Shown: piece by piece, positions 5,663-12,847 of the stretch
Layout of the letters: every line of letters starts with the position of its first letter
How positions within the stretch are numbered: position 1 is the first letter of the stretch
Origin: DASRIA01 sp038203635
Lineage (GTDB): Bacteria; Actinomycetota; Thermoleophilia; Solirubrobacterales; JBBDJG01
Reading direction: 5' to 3'
Assembly (NCBI GenBank): GCA_038203635.1
Contig: JBBRDT010000090.1
Span: 1 to 12,847, forward strand
DNA length: 12,847 nt
Translations under genes and position numbers: made by a program
Notes under the pieces: model-generated
The model's database searches: none
What the model was told of the DNA's origin: nothing
The model's input: only the letters and a program-made list of their open reading frames with translations

Positions 5663-7669
5663 GTGATCGAGCACGAGCCCGCGGCCGCAGCGCCGAGCGC
5701 TCTGACCGCGTGGCGCCTGGGTGCGCTGCATGCGGACAACCGCCTGGCCTTCGTCGCGACGGTCAACAACCTCGGTCGCAACGACGCGATCACCGACGAG
5801 CAGATCGCCTTCTACGAGGCGCGTGCCGCGGGCGGCACCGGGATCATCATCACGGAGGGGATGTCGGTCCATCCGACGTCGCTCCCGAACCCCACCCTCC
5901 CGGCCGCCTACGACCCCGGCATGATCCCCGGGCTCCGGCGGCTCGCCGACGCGGTTCACCGGCACGACCGCCTCATCCTGGGCCAGCTCTGGCACGTCGG
6001 CCGCCAGGCGCTGTGGAACCCGAGCGAGCAGCCCTGGGCGCCGTCGGGTGAGCGCGACGCCTACAGCGGCGCGACCCCCCACGTGATGACCGAGGACGAG
6101 ATCCTCGAGCTCGTCGAGGGCTTCCGCATCTCGGCGGTGAACCTCAAGGAGGCCGGGTTCGACGGCGTCGAGCTGCATGGAGCGCACGGCTACCTGATCA
6201 CGCAGTTCCTCTCCCGCTCGAGCAACCTGCGGACCGACCGCTGGGGTGGCAGCATCGAGAACCGGTCGCGGTTCACCGTCGAGGTCACGCGGGCCATCCG
6301 CGGGTCGTGCGGGCCGGAGTTCGCGATCGGCCTCAAGCTCACGACGCACGAGTGGATCGAGGGCGGCCTCGACCTCGACGAGAGCAAGCGGATCGTCGAC
6401 CACGTGCTGGACGAGGTCGGGCTCGAGTACATCGCGGTCAGCCAGGCGAACTTCGGGCCGAGCCTCGAGCGCCACGTCCCGGACCTCCGCTACCCCGACG
6501 TGCCCTTCGCGGACCTCACGCGCGGGATCCACGACGCCGTGGCCGGGCGCACCGCCGTGATGGGCCTCTGCAAGGTCCCCGACGTCGCGACCGCCTCGCG
6601 GCTGATCGACGAGGGCGCCGCCGAGCTCATCGGCATGTCCCGCGCGCTGCTGGCGGACCCGGCGATCGTCAACAAGGTGCGGGCGGGCGAGGCGCCGCGG
6701 CCGTGCATCTACTGCAACGTCTGCTGGGAGCACATCCACACCGGGCGTCCGGCGCACTGCATCTATGCGCCCGAGACGGCGCGCGAGTCGGAGCTGGCGG
6801 CGCTGGCCTCCGGCGAGCACGTCGACGAGCCGATCCGGATCTCGGTGCTCGGCGCCGGCCCGGCCGGGCTTGAGTTCGCGCGCGTCGCCGCCGGTCGCGG
6901 CCACGACGTGGAGGTCCGTGAGACGCATACGAACACCGGCGGCCGCTTCCGGCGCATGGCCGAGGTCCACGGTCTCTACGACTACGAGCGCGCCGCGACG
7001 TGGATGACCGACGCCGCCCGCGCCGCGGGCGCGACCTTCATCGTCGACGAGCCCTCGCTCCCCGACCCCGGCGACGTCGACCTCGTCGTCGTCGCGACCG
7101 GCGCGGCGCCGTCGGTGGCGCCGCTCGAGGGCGTCCCCGCGATCTCCCTCGAGGAGGCCATCGCGCGCGCCCACGAGCTCGCCGACCCCGTCTTCATCGT
7201 CGACGAGATCGAGGCCGAGCCGGTGTATGCCGCGGCCGAGGAGCTCGCCCACGAAGGCCGCGACGTGCGCATCCTTACCCGCCGCGCCGCCATCGGCCGC
7301 CGCGTCGCCTACGTCAGCCTGATGGGCGTCCTCCGCCGCCTCGACGCCGCGGAGATCCCGATCCACACCCTGCTCTCACCGGCCCGCGTCGAGGACGGCA
7401 CCCTCGTCGCGGTCCACTCCTTCTCCAAGCGCGAGCATGACCTAGGTCCCGTCGGGACCGTGGTCCGCGCAGGCCCGTATGTGGCCACCGGCCAGACGCT
7501 GGCGACGGCGACGGACAGCGACACGCTCGTGATCGGGGACGCGTCCGCGCCGCGCGAAGCCCTGGCGGTCGTCTACGAGGCGCACCGACAGGCCCTGGCG
7601 CTGCCGGAGTGCACGACGCGCCCGACCAGCAGCCCGTTCTCGAGTACCGAAAGAGTCGTCCCCCAATGA
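5663..7669 (+). CDS. OYE / 2,4-dienoyl-CoA reductase-family FMN, Fe-S and FAD oxidoreductase (OYE1)
   Basis: A 668-residue multidomain flavoprotein of the kind that includes FadH, trimethylamine dehydrogenase and BaiCD/BaiH. Residues about 12-340 form the FMN TIM barrel, with the catalytic stretch ELHGAHGYLITQFLS at 170-184 (H172, H175, Y177 all present) and DRWGGSIENR after it. The cluster region is C348-IY-C351-NV-C354 then C366; the usual spacing is C-x2-C-x3-C-x11/12-C, so one residue is missing between the second and third cysteine. From about 393 the FAD/NAD half begins with VLGAGPAGLEFA. The expected reaction is NAD(P)H-dependent reduction of an activated double bond, or the reverse, in the cytoplasm. 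The N-terminus (WRLGALHADNRLAF) departs from the usual LKNRI-MAP opening. It is the first gene of the rightward operon; its stop overlaps an in-frame ATG of the next gene. Family sure, substrate unknown. Confidence 0.93.
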   Translation: MIEHEPAAAAPSALTAWRLGALHADNRLAFVATVNNLGRNDAITDEQIAFYEARAAGGTGIIITEGMSVHPTSLPNPTLPAAYDPGMIPGLRRLADAVHRHDRLILGQLWHVGRQALWNPSEQPWAPSGERDAYSGATPHVMTEDEILELVEGFRISAVNLKEAGFDGVELHGAHGYLITQFLSRSSNLRTDRWGGSIENRSRFTVEVTRAIRGSCGPEFAIGLKLTTHEWIEGGLDLDESKRIVDHVLDEVGLEYIAVSQANFGPSLERHVPDLRYPDVPFADLTRGIHDAVAGRTAVMGLCKVPDVATASRLIDEGAAELIGMSRALLADPAIVNKVRAGEAPRPCIYCNVCWEHIHTGRPAHCIYAPETARESELAALASGEHVDEPIRISVLGAGPAGLEFARVAAGRGHDVEVRETHTNTGGRFRRMAEVHGLYDYERAATWMTDAARAAGATFIVDEPSLPDPGDVDLVVVATGAAPSVAPLEGVPAISLEEAIARAHELADPVFIVDEIEAEPVYAAAEELAHEGRDVRILTRRAAIGRRVAYVSLMGVLRRLDAAEIPIHTLLSPARVEDGTLVAVHSFSKREHDLGPVGTVVRAGPYVATGQTLATATDSDTLVIGDASAPREALAVVYEAHRQALALPECTTRPTSSPFSSTERVVPQ

Positions 7670-7701
7670 ACGGCGACCGCGTCCCGCGTTCGCACGGAGG
7701 C

Positions 7702-7707
7702 AAGGAG
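7702..7707 (+). promoter_or_regulatory. Ribosome binding site that decides the binding-protein start
   Basis: AAGGAG lies 6 bases before the ATG at 7714. The alternative ATG at 7666, which overlaps the OYE1 stop as ATGA, has no comparable site. ATG 7714 is therefore preferred. Confidence 0.65.
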
Positions 7708-7713
7708 CCCGCC

Positions 7714-8877
7714 ATGTCCCACGCCGGCCACGAAGACGAGCCGAAGGCAGCACGCTTCGGTGAGTTGAGCCCTGAGATCCAGGACCACCAGCGTGAGGTC
7801 GACGAGTACTTCACCAAACAGGAGTCCAAGGGGCTGACGCGCCGCCAGATCACCAAGCGCGTCGGCATCGCCGGGCTCACGCTCGCGCCCTTCGCGGCGG
7901 TGCTCCAAGCGTGCGGCGGCAACAGCAGCGACGCGAAGGACGCCGCGAACGAGACCGGCAAGGACACCCGCAAGGGCGTCAGCCTCGCGATGTTCGCGAG
8001 CAACTGCGGCCTCGTCCCGAGCTGGTACGCCCAGGGCAACCGGCAGCAGAAGTTCTACACGGAGCTCCTCGGGGCCAAGTACCAGTACGCCGACGGCGAG
8101 CTCGACCCGACCAAGCAGCGCGCGTCGATCGAGAACGCCGCCACGAAGAAGTGGGACATCGTTCACATCGACGCGCTCGCGCCGGGCACGATCGACCGGC
8201 CGATCAAGTCGATGATCTCCAAGGGCGCGCGGGTGTTCGAGGGCCCGGGCCAGATCGCGCGACCCGGCAAGGAGATCGGCGTGACGAGCTGGCTGCACCA
8301 GAGCTCGTTCGAGATGGGCCAGACGGTGGGCCATGCCCTCTTCGAGGCCGCCGGTGGCAAGGGCGCCGAGGGCAACGTGATCATCACCCGCGGCGCCGCC
8401 GCGGCCGTGCAGGTCCCCGAGCGTGGCAAGGGGTTCAAGGAGGCCATGAAGGACTACCCCGGGTTCAAGGTCGTCGCGGACGACTTCGGGAACTGGGACC
8501 CCACGAAGTCGCAGACGCTGTGGGAGGCCTACGTGAGCCGCTTCCCGAAGATCGACATCGGCTACTTCATGTCCGACGACATGGCGTTCGCGGGGCTGAA
8601 GGTGCTCGAGGGCAGCAACCGCAAGGGCAAGACCAAGATCGGCGGGACCGACGCCATGGCGCCGGCCATCGACGCGATCAAGTCGGGCGACTTCGTCGCG
8701 TCCTACCGGCACTCGTCGCAGCGCGTCCACGTCTTCCCGCTGTTCATCGGGAGGGCGATGAAGATGGGCGCGATCAAGGACGCGCCGCGCGAAATCAAGC
8801 TCGACGGCCCGCTGGTCACCAAGGACAACGCGGACAGCGTCAAGTGGCTCCAGCAGGACAACCTGTACCTGATCTAG
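7714..8877 (+). CDS. ABC importer substrate-binding lipoprotein, RbsB/XylF-like, with Tat-type signal
   Basis: A 387-residue solute-binding protein of the sugar/autoinducer type (periplasmic-binding-like I fold). The N-terminus has about 40 hydrophilic residues, then TRRQITK at 42-48, matching the twin-arginine pattern, a hydrophobic stretch (VGIAGLTLAPFAAVL), and a lipobox LQAC with C67 as the lipidated cysteine. The mature part starts with GGNSSDAKD and reads KGVSLAMFASNCGLVPSWYA, with later DPTKQRASIENAATKKWDIV, DIGYFMSDDMAFAGLKVLEG and KTKIGGTDAMAPAIDAIKSG, all characteristic of the family. It should sit outside the membrane, capture a small solute and deliver it to the permease encoded two genes downstream. 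The ligand cannot be inferred: this family binds pentoses, hexoses, autoinducer-2, polyols and purine-like solutes. Placement directly behind OYE1 suggests the ligand feeds those enzymes. Confidence 0.92.
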   Translation: MSHAGHEDEPKAARFGELSPEIQDHQREVDEYFTKQESKGLTRRQITKRVGIAGLTLAPFAAVLQACGGNSSDAKDAANETGKDTRKGVSLAMFASNCGLVPSWYAQGNRQQKFYTELLGAKYQYADGELDPTKQRASIENAATKKWDIVHIDALAPGTIDRPIKSMISKGARVFEGPGQIARPGKEIGVTSWLHQSSFEMGQTVGHALFEAAGGKGAEGNVIITRGAAAAVQVPERGKGFKEAMKDYPGFKVVADDFGNWDPTKSQTLWEAYVSRFPKIDIGYFMSDDMAFAGLKVLEGSNRKGKTKIGGTDAMAPAIDAIKSGDFVASYRHSSQRVHVFPLFIGRAMKMGAIKDAPREIKLDGPLVTKDNADSVKWLQQDNLYLI

Positions 8878-8900
8878 GCGAGCAGGCGCGAGGCTAGCCC

Positions 8901-10445
8901 ATGGCAGCAGTGCCCTCCCCCGACGTCACCTCCGGCGCGGCGCCCTCGGGCGCCGGGCCGGGACCCGTCGTGCGCCTGCGCGGGATCGAGAAGGAGTACG
9001 ACTCGACGCGGGTCCTGCACGGCGTGGACTTCGACGTCCGCGCGGGCGAGGTGCACGGGCTGCTCGGCGGGAACGGCGCCGGCAAGAGCACGCTGATGAA
9101 GTGCCTGGCCGGCGCGGAGCAGCCGTCGGGCGGCGAGATCATGCTCAACGGCGAGACCGTCGAGTTCCCGACGCCGGCGGACGGGATCGACGCGGGGATC
9201 GCGGTCGTCTACCAGGAGTTGTCCCTGTTCCCGGAGCTGACGGTCGCCGAGAATCTCCTGGGCCGCAGCGGCACGGGGCGCTGGGTGCGGTGGGGCGAGA
9301 TGAAGCGCCGGGCCTCGGAGCACCTGGCCGAGATCGGGATCGATCTCGAGCCGAACGCGCGCATCGAGCAGCTGCCGGTCGGCCAGCAGCAGATGGTCGA
9401 GATCGCCCGCGCCCTCTTCTCGGGCGCACGGGTCGTGGTCCTCGACGAGCCCACCTCGGCCCTCAGCGGCGTCGAGAAGCCACTGCTCTTCCGCTTCGTG
9501 CGCACCATGGCGGGGCGGGGCGTGGGCTTCGTCCTCGTGACGCACACGCTCGAGGACGTCCTGGACCACAGCGACCGCGTCACGGTGCTGCGCGACGGCC
9601 GTCTCGTTGGCACCAGCCAGACCAGCGAGGTCACGCGCGAGGATCTCGTCCGCCAGATCGTCGGGCGCCACCACGCGGATCTGACGGCGTCCTACGACGA
9701 GGAGGCCGCGCTGCCGCCGCCGTCGGGCCGGCCGGTGCTGCTGCGCGCCGAGGGGCTCGGCCTGCCGCCGGCCGTCCAGGACATGTCCTTCGAGGTGCGC
9801 GAGGGGGAGATCCTCGCCCTCTACGGCCACATCGGATCGGGCCAGGTGGAGGTCGCGGACCTGCTCTTCGGGATCGGCAGGCCGACGGCGGGCAGCGTGA
9901 CGCTGCGAGACGACAGCGCGGTCATCGCCAACCCCACCACCGCGCGAGACCGGGGGGTCGGCTTCATCCCCCTCGACCGCCGCGACGGCCTGGCGCTCGA
10001 GCAGCCGGTCACCACGAACATGACGCTGGCGCGCCTGCACCGGCTCAACGGATGGTGGCTGCGGCCCGGCAACGAGGCCAAGCTCGCCACCGGGATGATC
10101 GAGCGGCTGAAGATCGCCGGGGCGGTGGCCGCCAAGCCGGTCGGGCTGCTCTCGGGCGGGAACCAGCAGAAGGTCCTCTTCGCGCGCTGGCTCGTCGGCC
10201 AGCGGCCCGAGGTGCTCGTGCTGGTCGAGCCGACGCGCGGGATGGACATCGCGGCGAAGGCGGCGGTGTTCGACATGGTCCGCGAGCTCGCGGCCGAAGG
10301 GACAGGGGTGATCGTCGTCTCGAGCGAGACGGAGACCGTGCTGGCGATCGCGCATCGGATTGTCGTCGCCAAGCGCGGCGAGGTCGTCGCCGACCTGGCG
10401 GGAGTGACCGTGACCGAGGAGCTGCTGATGGAGAAGGCATCGTGA
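8901..10445 (+). CDS. Sugar-type ABC transporter ATPase with two nucleotide-binding domains (RbsA/XylG-like)
   Basis: A 514-residue cytoplasmic ATPase with two tandem ABC domains, the normal build for RbsA, XylG and MglA. Domain 1 (about 23-258): Walker A GGNGAGKST at 56-64, Q-loop Q105 in VVYQELSLF, signature LPVGQQQMVEIARAL at 158-172, Walker B VVVLDEP with E183, H-loop H215. Domain 2 (about 278-510): degenerate P-loop GHIGSGQVE at 309-317 as is usual, signature LSGGNQQKVLFARWL at 417-431, and EPTRGMD at 443-449. The Walker B of domain 2 reads LVLVEP with V442 where aspartate is expected, a one-base difference (gtc for gac). The ATG at 8901 has a GAGG site 7 bases upstream and lies 23 bases after the binding-protein gene. 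It powers uptake by the adjacent permease. Confidence 0.95.
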   Translation: MAAVPSPDVTSGAAPSGAGPGPVVRLRGIEKEYDSTRVLHGVDFDVRAGEVHGLLGGNGAGKSTLMKCLAGAEQPSGGEIMLNGETVEFPTPADGIDAGIAVVYQELSLFPELTVAENLLGRSGTGRWVRWGEMKRRASEHLAEIGIDLEPNARIEQLPVGQQQMVEIARALFSGARVVVLDEPTSALSGVEKPLLFRFVRTMAGRGVGFVLVTHTLEDVLDHSDRVTVLRDGRLVGTSQTSEVTREDLVRQIVGRHHADLTASYDEEAALPPPSGRPVLLRAEGLGLPPAVQDMSFEVREGEILALYGHIGSGQVEVADLLFGIGRPTAGSVTLRDDSAVIANPTTARDRGVGFIPLDRRDGLALEQPVTTNMTLARLHRLNGWWLRPGNEAKLATGMIERLKIAGAVAAKPVGLLSGGNQQKVLFARWLVGQRPEVLVLVEPTRGMDIAAKAAVFDMVRELAAEGTGVIVVSSETETVLAIAHRIVVAKRGEVVADLAGVTVTEELLMEKAS

Positions 10446-11602
10446 ACAACGCGACCGCGGCGACGAGCCCGAGCCCCGAGGCCGGGCGTGTCGAGGTCAA
10501 GACCCGGTCGCGGGCGAGCTTCCGCGACTGGCTGGCCGCCAACAACCTGACGCTGGGGCCGATCGGCGCCCTGCTGATCCTGATCGTGGTCTTCTCGTTC
10601 GCGGCCGGGTCGGACTTCCTGAGCAAGGACAACCTGACGAACATCCTCGCCCAGAGCGGCGTGATCGCCGTCATGGGCACGGGCCTGACGTTCGTACTGC
10701 TGCTCGGCGAGATCGATCTCGCGTTCGCCGCCATCGCGGTGCTCGCCGGCATCAGCGGGTCGCTCTTCTACACCGGCCACCAGTTCCCGACCTGGTTCTT
10801 CGGCCAGGCGACCTTCGGCGAGGGCAGCCAGCTGCTCTCGATCGTGACGGCGCTCGTGCTCGCGACCGCGCTCGGGCTCATCGCCGGCCTGATGACCGCG
10901 AAGATCGGCGTCCCCAGCTTCATCGCCACCCTCGGCCTGCTGTTGCTGTGCAACGGCTGGGCCTTCTATTGGGCGCAGGGCGAGATCGTCTACGACGCAG
11001 CGCCGATCGTCAACACGCTCGGCGGGGACGTGGTGGGGCCGATACCCGTGATCGCCATCACCGCGGCGGTGATCATGCTGGTCGCGCACATCGTCCTCTC
11101 GCGCACCCGCTTCGGGCGCTACATCTACATGACCGGCTCCAACCGCCGGGCCGCCGAGCTGGCCGGGGTCAACACGCACCGGGTCATCATCAGCGTGTTC
11201 GGCATCTCCGGCTTCCTGGCCGGCGTGGCCGGGCTGCTGGCGGTCGGGCGTCTCGGCTCCGCGCAGCCCGCCGGCAGCAACGACTACCTGCTCCCCGTCC
11301 TCGCCGCCACGGTCGTCGGCGGCGTCTCCCTGTTCGGCGGCGTCGGGAACATCCGGGCGACGCTGGTCGGAGTCCTGGTCTTCGCGGTCCTCGACAACGG
11401 CCTCGACCAGACCGACATCGACATCCACCTCAAGCCGTTCATGCGCGGCCTGATCCTCCTGATCGCCATCGTGGTCAACGTCGCCGGCCTGCGGATCGCC
11501 GCGCGGGCGCGGATGGCCGAGCACGCCGACGACGAGACCGTCGCCGTGCCACCCCCCGCCGCCGGCGCCTCGGCGCCGGCCGCCGCGAAGGGCGGCGCCT
11601 GA
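10442..11602 (+). CDS. Sugar-type ABC transporter permease (RbsC/XylH-like)
   Basis: A 386-residue inner-membrane permease of the BPD_transp_2 family, with about ten hydrophobic helices between residues 38 and 350 and hydrophilic ends (alanine/proline-rich tail from about 358). Hallmarks are GLTFVLLLGEIDLAFAAIAV at 81-100, MTAKIGVPSFIATLG at 151-165, the ATPase-coupling stretch RTRFGRYIYMTGSNRRAAEL at 221-240 followed by AGV, and TVVGGVSLFGGVGNIRATLVG at 290-310. The start is GTG at 10442, overlapping the ATPase stop as GTGA, so the two are translationally coupled. It forms the transmembrane channel of the importer, most likely as a homodimer because only one permease gene is present, which is normal for this class. 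A longer open frame extends far upstream but it is merely the shadow of the ATPase gene. Confidence 0.95.
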   Translation: MNNATAATSPSPEAGRVEVKTRSRASFRDWLAANNLTLGPIGALLILIVVFSFAAGSDFLSKDNLTNILAQSGVIAVMGTGLTFVLLLGEIDLAFAAIAVLAGISGSLFYTGHQFPTWFFGQATFGEGSQLLSIVTALVLATALGLIAGLMTAKIGVPSFIATLGLLLLCNGWAFYWAQGEIVYDAAPIVNTLGGDVVGPIPVIAITAAVIMLVAHIVLSRTRFGRYIYMTGSNRRAAELAGVNTHRVIISVFGISGFLAGVAGLLAVGRLGSAQPAGSNDYLLPVLAATVVGGVSLFGGVGNIRATLVGVLVFAVLDNGLDQTDIDIHLKPFMRGLILLIAIVVNVAGLRIAARARMAEHADDETVAVPPPAAGASAPAAAKGGA

Positions 11603-11603
11603 C

Positions 11604-12847
11604 ATGGCCCTCGAGCATCTCTTCGAGCCGTTCGAGCTGAAGGGGCGGACGCTCAAGAACCGCGTGGTGTGGCTGCCGCACCTCACCGGCTACAGCCACA
11701 ACAACCGCATCAGCGACCGGCACGTTCGCTACTACGTCGAGCGCGCGCAGGCCGGCGTCGCGATGATCATCATGGGCTGCGAGACGGTCAATCCGCGCTA
11801 CCAGAACGGCCTGCGCGTCAACGCCTTCGAAGCGGAGAGCGTCGACGGCTACCGGTGGCTCTCAGACGCCGTGCACGAGCACGGGACCATCCTCATCGGG
11901 CAGCTCGTCGACGACGGCAACCAGAACATCTGCGACGCGACGATGGACTGGGCGTACGAGTACGCGCCCTCGGCGGTCGCCGACTGGGCCGTCGGCCGCA
12001 TCCCGAAGGTGATGGAGCCCGATGACTTCACGTTCTCGCGCGAGGCCTGGGTCGCGTGCATCCGCAACCAGGTCGACGGCGGCTACGACGGGACCGAGCT
12101 GAAGGTCGCGCACGACGGGCTGCTGCGCCAGATGCTCTCGCCGCTCTACAACCAGCGCGACGACGAGTACGGCGGCGACCGGGAGCGGCGCGAGCGCTTC
12201 GTGCGCGAGGTGATGGAGGCGATGCGCGCCGAGGCGGGCCCCGACCACATCATCGGCGTGCGCTTCCCGTTCGACGAGTTCGCCCCCGGCGGCTACGACC
12301 TCGAGGAGGGTCTGCAGCTGATCGCGGACATCGCGTCGTGGGGCGTGGTCGACTACGTGACCTCCGACCTCGGCGTGCACACCGCGCTGCGGTTCTGCAA
12401 CCCGCCGATGTCAACGCCGCCCGGCTTCGCCCGCTACGCAATCGAGCAGGCGCACCAGGTCATCGACGTCCCACTGATCGCCTACGGCCGGATCCGCACG
12501 CCGGAGATGGCCGAGGAGATCCTGGAGCGCGGTGAGGCCGACCTCATCGGCGTCGCCCGCGCACTCATCACCGACCCGGAATGGGTGAAGAAGGCAGAGG
12601 CCGGCCGGACCGACAGCATCCGGCGCTGCATCGGCTGCAACCAGGGCTGCCTGGACCGGCTGTGGCTCGGCCAGGAGATCACCTGCATCCTCAACCCGGC
12701 GGCCGGGCGCGAGGCGCGCTTCGGTGCCGGGACGCTCGAGCAGCCCGCGACGCCGGCGCGCGTCGCGGTCATCGGCGGCGGGCCCGCCGGCATGAAGACC
12801 GCGGAGATCGCCGCGCGGCGCGGGCACCAGGTGACGCTGTTCGATCG
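11604..12847 (+). CDS. Second OYE / 2,4-dienoyl-CoA reductase-family oxidoreductase (OYE2), C-terminus cut by window edge
   Basis: The first 414 residues of an FMN/Fe-S/FAD enzyme; relatives are about 640-690 residues long, so the rest of the FAD/NAD half lies beyond the window. The barrel opens with LFEPFELKGRTLKNRVVWLP, and the active-site strand is ELKVAHDGLLRQMLSPLYNQ at 165-184. Compared with the family pattern HGAHGYL, the first histidine is K167 and the catalytic tyrosine is G172, while H170 is kept. The Fe-S cysteines C342, C345, C349 and C361 have standard spacing (CIGCNQGC, then C after 11). VAVIGGGPAGMKTA at 388-401 starts the dinucleotide fold. The ATG at 11604 is one base past the permease stop. 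The altered active site points away from simple enone reduction and toward chemistry such as amine demethylation/dehydrogenation or a mycofactocin-linked reaction; both are guesses. Confidence 0.92.
   Translation, partial: MALEHLFEPFELKGRTLKNRVVWLPHLTGYSHNNRISDRHVRYYVERAQAGVAMIIMGCETVNPRYQNGLRVNAFEAESVDGYRWLSDAVHEHGTILIGQLVDDGNQNICDATMDWAYEYAPSAVADWAVGRIPKVMEPDDFTFSREAWVACIRNQVDGGYDGTELKVAHDGLLRQMLSPLYNQRDDEYGGDRERRERFVREVMEAMRAEAGPDHIIGVRFPFDEFAPGGYDLEEGLQLIADIASWGVVDYVTSDLGVHTALRFCNPPMSTPPGFARYAIEQAHQVIDVPLIAYGRIRTPEMAEEILERGEADLIGVARALITDPEWVKKAEAGRTDSIRRCIGCNQGCLDRLWLGQEITCILNPAAGREARFGAGTLEQPATPARVAVIGGGPAGMKTAEIAARRGHQVTLFD

Noticed and set aside
4970..7366. A 798-residue open frame on the minus strand crossing the divergent promoter and OYE1.
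   Set aside because: Its right part is antisense to OYE1, its left part is an out-of-frame reading of the MaoC gene, and the composition (long Arg/Asp/Gly/Val runs, no domain) is that of a GC-rich shadow frame.
9101..10441. Long upstream extension of the permease frame, giving an apparent 833-residue protein.
   Set aside because: The extension lies wholly inside the ATPase gene in another frame and has no recognisable domain; the permease proper starts at the coupled GTG at 10442.
1..12847. CRISPR arrays, tRNA/rRNA genes, insertion sequences, attachment sites.
   Set aside because: No direct-repeat arrays, transposase or integrase genes, or RNA gene patterns were seen on reading both strands.

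Overview
The window is about 12.8 kb of very GC-rich DNA with dense, tightly spaced genes and many GTG starts. This fits a high-GC actinobacterium; a soil lineage such as Thermoleophilia/Solirubrobacterales is my guess from protein flavour and cannot be proven from sequence alone. No RNA genes, CRISPR arrays, insertion sequences or phage genes were seen. Both ends cut through a gene.

Layout. Everything left of about 5430 is on the minus strand and everything right of about 5663 is on the plus strand, so the 5431-5662 gap is a divergent promoter region. Leftward, in transcription order: a MaoC-type hydratase and an acyl-CoA dehydrogenase (overlapping genes), an AT-rich gap of about 80 bases, then a LuxR-type regulator with a degenerate receiver domain, an AhpD-like CxxC protein, an RnfD/NqrB (UnbU-like) membrane protein with an extra C-terminal domain, a TatA protein, and a LysR-type regulator cut by the window edge. 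Rightward: an old-yellow-enzyme/2,4-dienoyl-CoA-reductase-type flavoprotein (OYE1), then a complete sugar-type ABC importer (Tat-type lipoprotein binding protein, double ATPase, permease), then a second OYE/dienoyl-reductase-type flavoprotein (OYE2) cut by the right edge. Rightward genes overlap or are separated by 1 to about 45 bases and read as one operon.

Interpretation. The two arms look like one catabolic locus. A small molecule is bound outside the cell and imported by the ABC system, reduced, oxidised or demethylated by the two Fe-S flavoenzymes, and processed as a CoA thioester by the dehydrogenase and hydratase. The substrate is unknown; the pairing of an RbsB/XylF-type importer with two OYE-family enzymes is the unusual part.

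The strongest non-coding signal is a palindrome with consensus near AAATGTC-N-GACATTT. It lies just downstream of the -10 box of each of two good divergent promoters, at nearly the same distance (5468-5482 and 5615-5631). A weaker third copy lies upstream of the LuxR-type gene (3714-3728). This looks like a common repressor operator tying the locus together; the cognate regulator is not identified.
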